64,000 nucleotides of DNA from the NCBI RefSeq assembly GCF_002160755.1, contig NZ_NFLE01000002.1:124001-188000 (forward strand). Direction: 5' to 3'. This stretch comes from Lachnoclostridium sp. An14 (GTDB lineage Bacteria; Bacillota; Clostridia; Lachnospirales; Lachnospiraceae). Positions 8,401 through 17,063 of this stretch are shown one piece after another. Within the stretch, counting starts at the first letter, position 1. Every line of letters starts with the position of its first letter. Made by a program: the position numbers and the translations under genes. The notes under the pieces are model-generated. The model was not told the DNA's origin and searched no databases. It was given only the letters and a program-made list of their open reading frames with translations.

Positions 8401-8643
8401 GACGATGCTCTCGTCGAACACCTCCTGTTTCAACTGCTGGATCTCCGCCTTCGTCACCGGCTGCTGCCAGGAGCCGCGGATCCGCTCCAGTTTCCTGCCG
8501 TACTTGCCGTACACCTGTTTCCAGATGTTCTCCGCCTGTTCGGCCTCCTGCCGCAGGTTCCCACATTCCGTCTGCCGTTCCTCCAGTTCGGAGAGAAATT
8601 CTTCCATCTCCTCGATTTTGGAAAGGCTATGCTGAATCCTCAT
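5434..8643 (-). CDS. FtsK/SpoIIIE-domain ATPase (type VII secretion EssC-like)
   Basis: 1069 residues from ATG 8643 (AGGTGG upstream; a GTG nine bases earlier is less well placed). N-terminal ~150 residues are coiled coil. The central FtsK/SpoIIIE ATPase domain has Walker A GSAGSGKST at 497-505 and Walker B VIIIDEF with D604/E605, plus the arginine-rich MQIRTRLAMSND sensor region. Only one complete P-loop domain is evident, against the several of EssC; a divergent domain may occupy 830-1060. There are no convincing membrane helices. As the family pumps DNA or WXG-type protein substrates, and three WXG-sized genes follow directly, protein export is the likelier role. The C-terminal region has an acidic Pro-rich linker around residues 950-980. 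Confidence 0.9.
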   Translation of the reverse strand: MRIQHSLSKIEEMEEFLSELEERQTECGNLRQEAEQAENIWKQVYGKYGRKLERIRGSWQQPVTKAEIQQLKQEVFDESIVTRLKRFFGLKEKQLNEYNSLMDRLDFLRDYTNNQVKESETRMDDLKEGLGQTIQDYEDTYRGVYEAYSSAFGAGWEEYHQPEEDKPQVYIGDMTMEITDSPEDEMILKSGLHQAWGSQGILAPCILDLETPVKLGIVYSNDMEKQKASGLVRSIIFQVIRHLPLYQYQFTCLDYKNSGSYLGELRGLEKFVDTYAEGIRTELFKERYQMLTMAATEQQIGETLDFLEWYIDSVSRMLGGTESAAEYNQTAEKKIPHLFFIMDAYPEGLNDGSKKRLGKLLINGSRCGISVIVTMGSAYQAEFEAAIRDAGLKNSDYGLVYCGKDEEELSFDTIRGPFLINDMYERRQSYVDSVMEILNAARNVDNRFESVFDLNAPFGQGDSTKWITVPFTINARGRIGELYLGSHTYYANALLSGSAGSGKSTLLHMLINSMVMNYTPEDVQLWLVDYKLVEFSAYVRNTPPHVKFVGLDRSEEFTFAFLDHMKKELDRRLALFKKENVANITDYKKKFGKDSLARIVIIIDEFHVMTNQIQGTDYTTILEEFLKEARAAGMVCVFSDQVVSTGLRGLTEAGRMQIRTRLAMSNDQMQEIRETLAITAAEEHNIRPMGMGEVTIKRFTESVDADGNKVTQTALDCEKVVYITDEMREYVCQRARETFQAGEAPIIVDGKNRVAADWDVIRDYDRENMRGGNSWLHLGKPSNLERCFCIRLRRNFGQNLISIGEDEELQASVLFHAIASFRLQPERKIYILADENDDIFLKYETQLRRLGNEEDVELITDYGDICRTVCELQQEMYSRRRVQKKQNIMVFWLGMDNMALEFSFYPEQKPESLKAISGSQKKKNPASSLNMMSELDSMFASFFGDDSPAAPAPEPQVPETEEEDEEDILYNATEDIAELVGEGPKRGIHHFLFMPSFLPLKKARFLKLENFLCKIGFQMDEESSVDYFGKRGLTRNLEAGQAAYYDGGKFSRNFLPYKLTDEVMAGKTE

Positions 8644-8652
8644 ACCCCCCAC

Positions 8653-9390
8653 CTACTTTCTTAAAAAGCTCTTAATGATAATGTAAATCACGAAAATGCC
8701 CACCAGGACCGGTAAGACCGCCATCACAAGGCCGATGGCCGTGTACACCAGCATATTGAGCAGCACTCCCAGGATAAACACGGCTGCCACGCCAAGCAGG
8801 TAGGCCACGGCTCCGCCCACCGCGATCAGGGCGGTGTTTTCCGACGGCCCCAGAAGTTTCTTATAGGCCGCCGCCAGCACGATGCAGCCGGCCACAACCG
8901 GAAACCAGCCGCCAAGCATCGTCCACAGGGCGATGTCCATGCCGCCCGATTCCAGCAGGGCCCCCTCATACAGGGGGAATAACAGCAGCTTGGCAACGAT
9001 GGAGAGGAGGATGGCCTCCACCACCGGAATCAGGGCTACCACGCCGCTTGGCATCGACACGGTTCTGGACGCCGGCTGCGGATCCTCTGACACTCCCATG
9101 TCCACCGGCTCCTCCGCCGTCTCCGCGCTGTAGTCGTAATACAGGAAACCGGCGAACCGGCCGCCCACGTAGAGCATATCCACCGGGGAGTAGGGGAGGC
9201 TGCCGCCGCTGCCCTCCAAGGCCATGCGCACTTCCTCCTCTCTCTCCCTGGTGCGAAGCCCGCGGTCGTAGATGCGGGCAAACAGGGTTTCCTCCCTGCC
9301 CTTTACGTGGTAATCCTGGCAGCCCGCGTCACTGCGGGCCGCCTTATTTTCAATGGAATATTTTATTTTATTTCTGCCATATGCGATCAT
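8653..9390 (-). CDS. Membrane protein with a kinase N-lobe remnant
   Basis: 245 residues. Residues ~30-85 read REETLFARIYDRGLRT, EREEEVRMAL, SPVDMLY and GRFAGFLYYDY. That order matches the N-lobe and hinge of TerY-phosphorylating/YegI-type kinases (VAKIY...REEKL...WPxDxLY...GFxMP), but no catalytic or activation loop follows. Instead the rest is four or five membrane helices (from about 110 to the end, for example VVALIPVVEAILLSIVAKLLL and AVLPVLVGIFVIYIIIKSFL). ATG 9390 has AGAGGGAAAGAG upstream. It lies 18 bp after a membrane VWA gene and 9 bp before the ATPase gene, so it may be the membrane adaptor joining the two. Confidence 0.8.
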   Translation of the reverse strand: MIAYGRNKIKYSIENKAARSDAGCQDYHVKGREETLFARIYDRGLRTREREEEVRMALEGSGGSLPYSPVDMLYVGGRFAGFLYYDYSAETAEEPVDMGVSEDPQPASRTVSMPSGVVALIPVVEAILLSIVAKLLLFPLYEGALLESGGMDIALWTMLGGWFPVVAGCIVLAAAYKKLLGPSENTALIAVGGAVAYLLGVAAVFILGVLLNMLVYTAIGLVMAVLPVLVGIFVIYIIIKSFLRK

Positions 9391-9408
9391 ACTCTTTCCC
9401 TCTAGTTC

Positions 9409-10584
9409 TTAATACTCGTCCCTGTACTGATCGCTGTAATCCCGTCTGCTTTTCCAGCTCTCAAGCAGGGTAGCCGCTGCCAGGAGCACACACATGAGCA
9501 GGCGCATAAGCCATGGAAACAGGCCCAGCTTGTTCATGCCAAACTCCACGCAGAAGGCCGCCAGCAGGCTGCCGATGATAGAAGAAATCAATACGGGCTG
9601 GGTATCCAGCACGGACTCGCTGATGTAGGTCTTCAGCCCTGCCAGCAGCACGCCGATCACCAGGACGGCCACAAAGCGGAGGATGGTGTACAGGAAATCA
9701 AACTTCACGTCGCTGCGGTAGTCCAGCAGGTTCCGGCTGCTCTCCTGCCTCACCGCCTCCTTCATGGCGTCGTTTAACTGGCTGGCATCGTCCACGCTGA
9801 TATAGACGCCGCCGGTCTTGCCGGCGATCCGCTCCATCAGATCGTCGTCCGGGTCGCCTAAGCCCACGGTGCTGATGGAGAGATTTGCCTTGGAAAACTT
9901 TTTTAATACCCTTCCCAGGCCGATTTTCCCAAACCCGAACAGTCCCATATCCGTGGCGTAGCCGTCGGAGAACAGGATCACTTTGCCGTTTTTGCCGGGA
10001 TCTATGACTCCGGAATCAATGTCGTCGTAAAGGTCTTCCAGCACCGTGCGGATCGCCGTACCGCCGTAGGGTTCTTCCATCTGGAACTCCGTTCCCTGGG
10101 AAACCGGCCCCATATCTCTCACCAGAGTGCTGTCGTTGGCAAAGGTATACACGGCGAAGGGGAAATCCTCCTCCTGGTTCGCCAGCACGCTCTGAATCGC
10201 TTCGTACCTGCGGTTCTCCGGGTCGTTTGCCTCCATGGAGCCGGAGCTGTCCATCAGGAAAATATAGGAACCAGGCTCCCGGTTTCTCCCGTTTAGCTGA
10301 AGCTCATAGAGGAACTCAAACAGGGCTGCCGCCGCGAACACCGCCAGAAACAGCAACAAGCTGCGCAGCACGATGTCCCGGTAGCCCTGGTTGTAGTGGT
10401 ACATGAGGGCCACGATCGCCGCGCACCCAATGGCCACAAACACTGCCAGACCGAGGAAATAAAGCCCGATCAGCAGGGGCATGGGAAGGATGTCCTGGAA
10501 GGCGTTGTAAAAGATTTCTCCGATGACAAAGTACACGGCTCCCACCAGCACGGTGCCGATGAGCATTCCTTTTGAAACATTCAT
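9409..10584 (-). CDS. Membrane VWA-domain protein
   Basis: 391 residues. Three N-terminal membrane helices (about 8-25, 33-60 and 70-92) precede a von Willebrand A domain with an intact metal-ion site: D112-x-S-G-S (FLMDSSGSME), a downstream Thr in GGTAIRT, and FSDGYATD. Two or three more membrane helices follow near the C-terminus, then a Tyr/Arg/Asp-rich tail. The MIDAS residues are all present, so it should bind divalent metal and a protein ligand. ATG 10584 has GGGAGG upstream. VWA proteins are the usual partners of the kinase/PP2C modules also encoded in this cluster. Confidence 0.9.
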   Translation of the reverse strand: MNVSKGMLIGTVLVGAVYFVIGEIFYNAFQDILPMPLLIGLYFLGLAVFVAIGCAAIVALMYHYNQGYRDIVLRSLLLFLAVFAAAALFEFLYELQLNGRNREPGSYIFLMDSSGSMEANDPENRRYEAIQSVLANQEEDFPFAVYTFANDSTLVRDMGPVSQGTEFQMEEPYGGTAIRTVLEDLYDDIDSGVIDPGKNGKVILFSDGYATDMGLFGFGKIGLGRVLKKFSKANLSISTVGLGDPDDDLMERIAGKTGGVYISVDDASQLNDAMKEAVRQESSRNLLDYRSDVKFDFLYTILRFVAVLVIGVLLAGLKTYISESVLDTQPVLISSIIGSLLAAFCVEFGMNKLGLFPWLMRLLMCVLLAAATLLESWKSRRDYSDQYRDEY

Positions 10585-10597
10585 CCGTCAGTCCTCC

Positions 10598-13024
10598 CTA
10601 CGCGTACAGTGTTTTCATCAGCAGGACGATCCTGGCGATCACCAGGACGGCGGACAGCACCGCCATCACAATCAGCAGGGGAACGGAGGCCAGGGCCGTC
10701 AGCACCGCCAGGGCCGCGCTGATGGCAGCTCCCACCGCCGTAACAGCGAGAACAGCGCCGCCGCTCTGCTCAAAGAATTCCTTTATGTCCGTCTCCCCAA
10801 AGCGGATGTTGAGGGCCAGGGCCGCCACAGCCAGGATTCCCGCCGCCACGGATGCCACGATTCCCAGGATCTGGGAGGACTGGAACGCCACGCGGCAGCC
10901 GATGACCACCGGAGGCATCAGGGCCGCGAACATCATCCATTTTTGAACGTAATCCCACAGGCACATCATCCGGTCGTTCGCTCTCATGGGCGGGAAGTAC
11001 AGCAGGTACACGTTCCTTAAAAGGGCCATTCCTCCCTGTCCGTTCTCCTTTTCAAGAGCCTTTAACTGCTCCTTAAACTTCTCCAAAACCTCCCCGTTTC
11101 CGTTTAACAGCCGGGAATCCAGGAATCCGCCGGCGAGGTCCGGGGTATGCAGATACATATTTCTGTCGCTGTCTCTTAAATCCGTGGCTACAGCGTGAAG
11201 GTCGAAACCGGACTCTCCCCGGTAGTTGGCAAGCAGATAGCTGTCTAAGGGGACGCCAGGCTTTGCCTTCATGATCTGGCGCAGCTCGTCCACTAAAGCC
11301 TTTCTCTTTTTGCTGTCCTGGATCACGCTGCCGGATAAAAACGTCTGCTGAAACGTCTTTAAATCCGGGCTTTCCAACAGCATCCTGCCGCCGTCCACCA
11401 GCTTTCTCACCGCGTCGGGAATGGGCATCCCTCTGTCGTAGAGTCCCATCTGCGCGTACTCCTGATCCCGGCTGTACTCAAACTGGGAAACGTCGAAATG
11501 GTTCCAGTAATTCTCTTTTAACAGCCGCGAGAAACCGGCCATCCGGTCCGGAAGGGCAGCCCCGGGAATCCTCCCGTACTCCTCATACCGTTTTGTCAGA
11601 GCCAGGAGCCCCTCATTTCCGGAAACGGAGGCTGTCTCTTTTTTCAGCAGGCGCCCCAGAATATCGAATATCCTGGCAGCCACATTGGCGTCCAGAGGGC
11701 CGTTTTTCTGGCTCACAAACTCCTCGTAGCGGGCCGCGGTGTCCAGATGACGGTCCAGATAGTAGTCGAAATAGTAGGCATTGACAAATTCCGGCCGTTT
11801 TTCTTCCAGATACCGTATCAGGTACTCATAGTCCCCGGGCCGCTCCGTCTGGAAATGGTACATGGTTTCGTAGGCCCCTGTATTTCCCGGCAGGCACATA
11901 TGATCCGCGTAGTAATTGCAGAACATCTGCCGGAACTCCTGGTTCTCCGTCTCCACAAACCTTCTCTGGAGCTTTTTATAAATCTCCGGCCCGGGAAGCT
12001 CTTTCCCAATCCTCCAGTACACCCCCAGCAGATCTCCCAGATAGGCGTCCAGCAGGTCGTAACGGTAGGCCTTCACCCCAGCCGCGTCCTTCATCAGAAC
12101 ATCCAGCCGCTCCGGCGTCACGTCACGGCGCACCGCCCCGCAGGCCAGCTCCATGTGGTGAAGGCGGACGGCCTCGTAGTTTCCTCCGTAGGTGATGTCG
12201 GAAAATTCCTCCATCTCTGCCAAAAGCTGTTTCCTGGCATCCTCGTCTCCCAGGGAGGTGCAGGCCTGGATAAATCCATAGCCCGGGGCTTCCGGCCCGT
12301 ATCCCATGCCGGTGTCCAGATCAAAGACATTCTCATGGCCCTCCGCCTTTCTGGAAAAGGTGAGGAAGGCTCCCTGTCTGTCGTAGGAGAACACGGAGAG
12401 CTTTAACCGGAACAGGTAGGGAAGTCCGTCATACACCAGGAAGGCGATCTTTTTCGCCAGCTCCTCAAAGTTCTTCTGCTCGGTCTTTTCCGAGCACACG
12501 CATACGTTTCCGCCCACAGCGGACAGGGCCGCGTACACCCTCTCCATCAGGCGGCGGTAGCCCTCCTGATCCAGTCCCAGGGAGGCGAGTACCTCGTATT
12601 TATCCATGGGCTCCGCGGGCAGTTCTTCCAGGAGCGGCAGCTCCCGTTTGCCCTCGTAATTTTTGTCAAACAGCTCCGCGGGGAACCCGACTGCCCGCCA
12701 CGGCTCCTTCACCAGCTCCTTAAAATCCTCCGCCCGGAGCACATACCCGTGGACGAAGGAAACGCCGCGGGTATCCGTGTCGTCACCGATGTTTTTGCTG
12801 ATATAGTTTACATGGGACAGAAATACGTAGCGCTCCTGGATCTGGATGTCCCACACCTCCGGCGGCATCTCGGCGCCCGTTCTGGCGGACACCAGGTTTG
12901 ACGCCAGTTTCTCAAAGATATTCACCGCAAGCTGGGGAGTGCCCTTCGTCCCTCCTGACACCTGCCAGCCCGCCCCGATGCCCTGACGGCCCAGGCGGGT
13001 GTATTGCAACTGATATATATTCAT
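10598..13024 (-). CDS. GTPase-associated protein 1-like (GAP1) membrane protein
   Basis: 808 residues. The N-terminus (IYQLQYTRLGRQGIGAGWQ, then YVFLSHVNYI, DTRGVSFVHGYVL) resembles the GAP1 N-terminal domain described next to bacterial double-GTPase genes, whose members begin with a QLHYTS...G..GFQ pattern. The middle ~450 residues are helical and unrecognised. The last ~110 residues form about four membrane helices. ATG 13024 is preceded by GGAGGGAGC. It sits 17 bp downstream of the GTPase gene, the arrangement expected for this pair. The family name is a recognition by pattern; a profile search would settle it. The molecular function of GAP1 is not known. Confidence 0.65.
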   Translation of the reverse strand: MNIYQLQYTRLGRQGIGAGWQVSGGTKGTPQLAVNIFEKLASNLVSARTGAEMPPEVWDIQIQERYVFLSHVNYISKNIGDDTDTRGVSFVHGYVLRAEDFKELVKEPWRAVGFPAELFDKNYEGKRELPLLEELPAEPMDKYEVLASLGLDQEGYRRLMERVYAALSAVGGNVCVCSEKTEQKNFEELAKKIAFLVYDGLPYLFRLKLSVFSYDRQGAFLTFSRKAEGHENVFDLDTGMGYGPEAPGYGFIQACTSLGDEDARKQLLAEMEEFSDITYGGNYEAVRLHHMELACGAVRRDVTPERLDVLMKDAAGVKAYRYDLLDAYLGDLLGVYWRIGKELPGPEIYKKLQRRFVETENQEFRQMFCNYYADHMCLPGNTGAYETMYHFQTERPGDYEYLIRYLEEKRPEFVNAYYFDYYLDRHLDTAARYEEFVSQKNGPLDANVAARIFDILGRLLKKETASVSGNEGLLALTKRYEEYGRIPGAALPDRMAGFSRLLKENYWNHFDVSQFEYSRDQEYAQMGLYDRGMPIPDAVRKLVDGGRMLLESPDLKTFQQTFLSGSVIQDSKKRKALVDELRQIMKAKPGVPLDSYLLANYRGESGFDLHAVATDLRDSDRNMYLHTPDLAGGFLDSRLLNGNGEVLEKFKEQLKALEKENGQGGMALLRNVYLLYFPPMRANDRMMCLWDYVQKWMMFAALMPPVVIGCRVAFQSSQILGIVASVAAGILAVAALALNIRFGETDIKEFFEQSGGAVLAVTAVGAAISAALAVLTALASVPLLIVMAVLSAVLVIARIVLLMKTLYA

Positions 13025-13041
13025 ACCGCTCCCTCCGTTCC

Positions 13042-14448
13042 TTACGTGTTATTGGCGGCTCTTACGATACCGAACTGGTTCATCAGCCATAAGAACGGCT
13101 CCTCAATGCGCAGAGGCATGGGATGGGATACGGGAATTCCCAGCTTTACGATCTCTCCATTCATTTCCACTTCCTCCGTTCTCGTGCCGCAGTTTAAGGC
13201 GGAGAACGCGAAGAACCCATACCGGCTGAAACAGTTTTCCAGCAGCACCATCAGCGCGCTGCCCTCCGGGGTATCTCTCAGGAAGCGTTTCACCTCTCCC
13301 ATCACATTCCGGTACTGTTTCATATCGAAGGCCCGGTTCTGGGGATCATACTGAATGTCCCGGAAAATATTGGAATTGGGGTTCACCAGGCTGCTGCCCT
13401 GGAGCTTATCGCTCTTGGAAAGGGCCAGGGCCAGGGGGATATTGGTCTTTCCGCCCACATTCTGGGAACTTAAGAACGCGTTGAACATGGCCTGAAGCAC
13501 AGCCTTTGGCTTCGCGATATTGTCGTCCATGTCCTCTCTCACCCGGCTGAACTGATCCGGATCCAGGATCATGATGATGCCGTCCGCATTTTTGATAAAG
13601 GGGCCGAATTTCTCCATTCCCTCGGCGACCACGCAGTTCTCACCGGCCACATCGTAAAACACCAGGGTGTGGCGCTGCCCGTTGTTTAAAATCACGTAGA
13701 ACAGCGGCTCGCTGAGGGCTCCCGGCGTATTGCCCTGAGGCAGCGGCACGTCCTTTTTCACCGGATAGTCGTGGATAAATTTCTCGTCCGCCTCCGTCAT
13801 GGACACGGTGCTTAAGCCCACATTTGTCATGATCGTATCCATATTCCTCATGAGCTGGGATAAGTACACCGTCTTTCCGGAGGAGGTGATCCCCACGGTG
13901 GCGATAAAGTGCACGGGATACTTTCCGTAGCCTACGGGCAGCGGATTGTGGCAGTGGGGGCAGATGCGGATTCTGGACGTCTCTCCAAACACGTCCTCCA
14001 CGCTGTCCACAAAGCCTTCCATATCCATCTTGAAACCGCCGTTCATCATCCGGCCGTCCTTGTTGGTGATCACCGGATAATTGGCGTACTTCCAGTTCGG
14101 CTTGTTGGCGTAGCGGTTCCAGAAGTTCTGGTACAGGCTGTCCTTCTGCTCCGTAAAGAGCTGCTCCAGGGACTTGTCCACAGTCTCGCTGCTCTCCTCC
14201 TGTTTCTGGGCCCCGGAAAAGAAGTCAAACGCTTCCTCCTCCTCGTCCGCCAGGAAATCGTCCAGCATATTTTCCCCGGACTCCCCGGCCTTCAGGGTCA
14301 TGGCCTTAAAGTGCACGTCCTTGTGGCTGAACTCTTTAAAGCAGTAGGGGCATTTGATTTTGTCATAATTGATCTTGGCAGGGGCGGAGTTTGGCTGGTT
14401 TTTGGAGCCGCTCTTTGACCCCCCTGAAAATAAACCAAAAAGTCCCAT
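13042..14448 (-). CDS. Zinc-finger TRAFAC/double-GTPase-like GTPase
   Basis: 468 residues. A split zinc ribbon is formed by CPYC (C33, C36) and CPHC (C163, C166), separated by an acidic helical insert. The GTPase core follows at once: P-loop G186-ITSSGKT-193, switch II YDVAGEN (D266, G269) and a guanine-specificity motif SKSD (344-347) in place of NKxD. This layout, a zinc ribbon directly before the P-loop, matches the double-GTPase (DO-GTPase2/TRAFAC-clade) proteins of predicted conflict and signalling systems. ATG 14448 has GGAAGG upstream and starts 6 bp after the preceding gene. It is followed by its GAP1-like partner. Confidence 0.85.
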   Translation of the reverse strand: MGLFGLFSGGSKSGSKNQPNSAPAKINYDKIKCPYCFKEFSHKDVHFKAMTLKAGESGENMLDDFLADEEEEAFDFFSGAQKQEESSETVDKSLEQLFTEQKDSLYQNFWNRYANKPNWKYANYPVITNKDGRMMNGGFKMDMEGFVDSVEDVFGETSRIRICPHCHNPLPVGYGKYPVHFIATVGITSSGKTVYLSQLMRNMDTIMTNVGLSTVSMTEADEKFIHDYPVKKDVPLPQGNTPGALSEPLFYVILNNGQRHTLVFYDVAGENCVVAEGMEKFGPFIKNADGIIMILDPDQFSRVREDMDDNIAKPKAVLQAMFNAFLSSQNVGGKTNIPLALALSKSDKLQGSSLVNPNSNIFRDIQYDPQNRAFDMKQYRNVMGEVKRFLRDTPEGSALMVLLENCFSRYGFFAFSALNCGTRTEEVEMNGEIVKLGIPVSHPMPLRIEEPFLWLMNQFGIVRAANNT

Positions 14449-14454
14449 TATCTA

Positions 14455-15123
14455 TCATCCTTCCTCAACTTTTATCATGTAAAACTGTCTGTATTTTTCC
14501 GTCACCAGAAGGGACAGGCTCTCTCCCTTCGGCATGAGCACCGCCAGTTCCTTTCCCAGACAATTCCCTGCGATGGGGAAGGCGTGCCGGCTAAAGGACG
14601 GCTTGCAGGCGATCATCCCGTCCACGTAGCCGGGGATCTTGTCAATCCGCAGGCAGCCGGTGGTCCGATTGGAAAAGAGCGGGGTTTTATAGCGGATCGC
14701 TCCCATAACCGCCACCGGCACCGCCGTGCGGTTTTCCTTCTCCCTCGCCTGATAGACCGCAAAGGCGTCCCCCTCCATCTCGCAGCAGTAGACTGCCACC
14801 TGATAGGGGGTCTGGTTCTTCACCTTCTGGCGGCTGATGGAGTAACGGCCCCGGTTGGCCATGAACTCCTGCTCTTTTACAAGGAAAAGCTGCAGATTCC
14901 GCTCCTCCACCCATTTCGTGGTCATCAGCTCCTGCCCCCGGTCCTTTAGCACCGGGATGATGTCCGTTTCCAGATCCATCTCCTCGATCCCGGCCATAAC
15001 GGCCACCAGGAAAAAGCCGGCGTTTACGAACTTCCAGGAGAATACGTGCTCCATGGGAGCCGCCGTCCTGGCCAGGTTCTGGATCGTATGTCCCTCAAAA
15101 TCTTTCTTTATCTCAATGATCAC
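14455..15123 (-). CDS. Uncharacterised beta-rich protein of the tubulin cluster
   Basis: 222 residues from a GTG at 15123 that overlaps the upstream TGA in a GTGA junction, so translation is coupled to the 642-residue gene. It has no signal peptide and no clear membrane helix; a hydrophobic stretch at ~35-47 (NAGFFLVAVMAGI) is too short. Predicted to be mostly beta with CCEMEGDAF and RHAFPIAGNCLG segments. I do not recognise the family. Placement between the tubulins and the GTPase suggests a soluble adaptor joining them. Confidence 0.75.
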   Translation of the reverse strand: MIIEIKKDFEGHTIQNLARTAAPMEHVFSWKFVNAGFFLVAVMAGIEEMDLETDIIPVLKDRGQELMTTKWVEERNLQLFLVKEQEFMANRGRYSISRQKVKNQTPYQVAVYCCEMEGDAFAVYQAREKENRTAVPVAVMGAIRYKTPLFSNRTTGCLRIDKIPGYVDGMIACKPSFSRHAFPIAGNCLGKELAVLMPKGESLSLLVTEKYRQFYMIKVEEG

Positions 15124-17048
15124 TGCATTTCACCTGCCATTTCTATGAGATCACAGTAGCCGTTCATGGGATCCAAATCGTAGATCGCGATCTTCTCGAT
15201 GCAGTCCTTCCGGTTTAAGTGGAAAAGGGAATATTCCACGGATCCGCTCAGGCGTTTCGCGTACTCCGCGTCCTTGTTCACCAGATAGTAGGTGCCCCGG
15301 ATGTGGTTGGCGTAGGTGAACCGGTTCCAGTGGAGACGGCCGTTTCCTTCGATCTCCTTCTCCAGCTCATTGGTGTCGGTGAGCTCCCGCTCCTCGTCGC
15401 TGACGTTGGCCAGGCGCTGCTCTCTCTCCTCCTCGAAGGACAGGCTGTACACCTCGTTCTCCCGGATGAGCTGGGAGAACAGCCCTCTCACCGCCTCCGC
15501 CATGGCCTCCTGGCTGTAGCCTAAGCGGAACACCTGACGGAGCTCTTTTTCCGCGTTCTTCTTCACGAATGTTTCCGCGATGTTGCGGTAATACCGCTCG
15601 ATGGTCTTCTTCTCCATCCGGTCGTCCATGTCCTCCTGACGGACCTCCGAGAGCAGTTTCTCATAGTCCGCGGAAAGCCGCTCCGCCTCTCTTAAGACCT
15701 GTCTCAGATAATCGGCCAAAAGGCTTCTCATCCCCTCGTAGAAGACCTTTTTTACCTTATCTTCCGCCTCAAAGCACATCCGCTCCTCCAGGGAATCGCT
15801 CCCCCGTCTGGGAGACACCGACTCCAGCTCCTCCACAGAGCGGATCACATCTCCGTCCTTCAGGCCGTAAATGGCGTCAAAATATCCCAGTTTCTCGCCC
15901 CATGCCGCCCGGATCTGCTTGACGCAGGTCTCCTGGAATACCGGGTCCGCCATCTTTTTCGCCACCGGCTCCTCAAAGGCCGACTGGTAAAAGAGCTCCC
16001 AGTTTCCTCCTGTCCTGGCGTTTAAGACGTTCCAGTTTATGTTTTTGTCCCTGTGGACATCCTTTGCGTCCTTCTCTGACAGATAGGGGAGACCTTCCAG
16101 CTCGTCCGCCCTGGGAAGAATCACGGCGATCTCGTTTCGGAAGATTTCCTCCAGGCAGTTTATCCGGCCGGGCTGGATGCCGAGGCGTTTCTTTAAATCG
16201 TCCGTGTAGGCAAAGTTTCTGGTGGGATCCGGCCCGAAGACCAGCTCTCCCTGGTCCTCCAGTGCCTCCATCACTCCTAAGAGGGAGACGATGGCGATGT
16301 TGCGGATCTGCTTTTCCACCAGGGCGTAGGCCGCCGTCTTAATACAGTCGTTCTGGTAAACGGCCTGGATCTTTTCCTGCCTGCCGCCCGCCCCCCGGTT
16401 GCCGCCCAAGAGGATGATATTGGCCACCAGGCGGTAGTTTAACCGCAGCCGTTCTCCCTTTAACATGGTGCCGTTTTTTAAATAGTTGCTGAGCAGGTAT
16501 ACCGTCCCCAGCTCCTCCCTCGTCGTCTCCCGGTGCTCCGTAATATAGGAGAGAAGCCGCCGGGTGGCCAGCTTCTTCTCCTTGTCACTCTCATCCATCA
16601 TGAGATAGAGAGTCTTTAATACGGAATAGCTGTGGGAGCGGTTCAGTTCCAGCATCAGGCGGTAATACGTCTCTCCGTCCTCATCCTCCCCGCAGAGGAT
16701 GAATTCAAATTTTACCCGGTTTTTATCCTCAAACACATAGTCCTCTGTGGCCAGCATCTCCACCACCGCCTGTTCCAGAAAACGCTCCGGGTCGCTGCCC
16801 TCGCCCTTTCCGTCCAGGTCCCGGCAGAGAAAGCCGTCCCCGTCCTTGACGATGCTTAAGTATTTTAAGAACTTGGAGTTGTTCCAGTTGTCCTCCAGGG
16901 TGTCCCGCACGGCGGAAACGAAGGGCTGGGTTTTCTCACCAAAAAATACCAGGATGACGGGATACAGGGCCCGGTTGCTCCCTGTATCCACTTTCTGTTC
17001 CACCTTCAGAAGCCTTGTGCAGTCCTCTACCAGTTCTCTTCCGTTCAC
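15120..17048 (-). CDS. Uncharacterised large protein of the tubulin cluster
   Basis: 642 residues from GTG 17048 (AGGAAGGAGAACGGAGC upstream). The first ~130 residues look alpha/beta, with YPVILVFFGEKTQPFVSAV suggesting a Rossmann-like strand-loop; the remainder is long helices, with an Arg/Glu-rich C-terminal third. No P-loop, zinc site, signal peptide or membrane helix was found. It lies 15 bp after the third tubulin gene and is coupled to the next gene. A filament regulator or adaptor is plausible from position only. Residues ~300-330 (LPRADELEGLPYLSEKD) recall AAA or kinase linkers, but I could not make an assignment. Confidence 0.75.
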   Translation of the reverse strand: MNGRELVEDCTRLLKVEQKVDTGSNRALYPVILVFFGEKTQPFVSAVRDTLEDNWNNSKFLKYLSIVKDGDGFLCRDLDGKGEGSDPERFLEQAVVEMLATEDYVFEDKNRVKFEFILCGEDEDGETYYRLMLELNRSHSYSVLKTLYLMMDESDKEKKLATRRLLSYITEHRETTREELGTVYLLSNYLKNGTMLKGERLRLNYRLVANIILLGGNRGAGGRQEKIQAVYQNDCIKTAAYALVEKQIRNIAIVSLLGVMEALEDQGELVFGPDPTRNFAYTDDLKKRLGIQPGRINCLEEIFRNEIAVILPRADELEGLPYLSEKDAKDVHRDKNINWNVLNARTGGNWELFYQSAFEEPVAKKMADPVFQETCVKQIRAAWGEKLGYFDAIYGLKDGDVIRSVEELESVSPRRGSDSLEERMCFEAEDKVKKVFYEGMRSLLADYLRQVLREAERLSADYEKLLSEVRQEDMDDRMEKKTIERYYRNIAETFVKKNAEKELRQVFRLGYSQEAMAEAVRGLFSQLIRENEVYSLSFEEEREQRLANVSDEERELTDTNELEKEIEGNGRLHWNRFTYANHIRGTYYLVNKDAEYAKRLSGSVEYSLFHLNRKDCIEKIAIYDLDPMNGYCDLIEMAGEMQ

Positions 17049-17063
17049 GCTCCGTTCTCCTTC

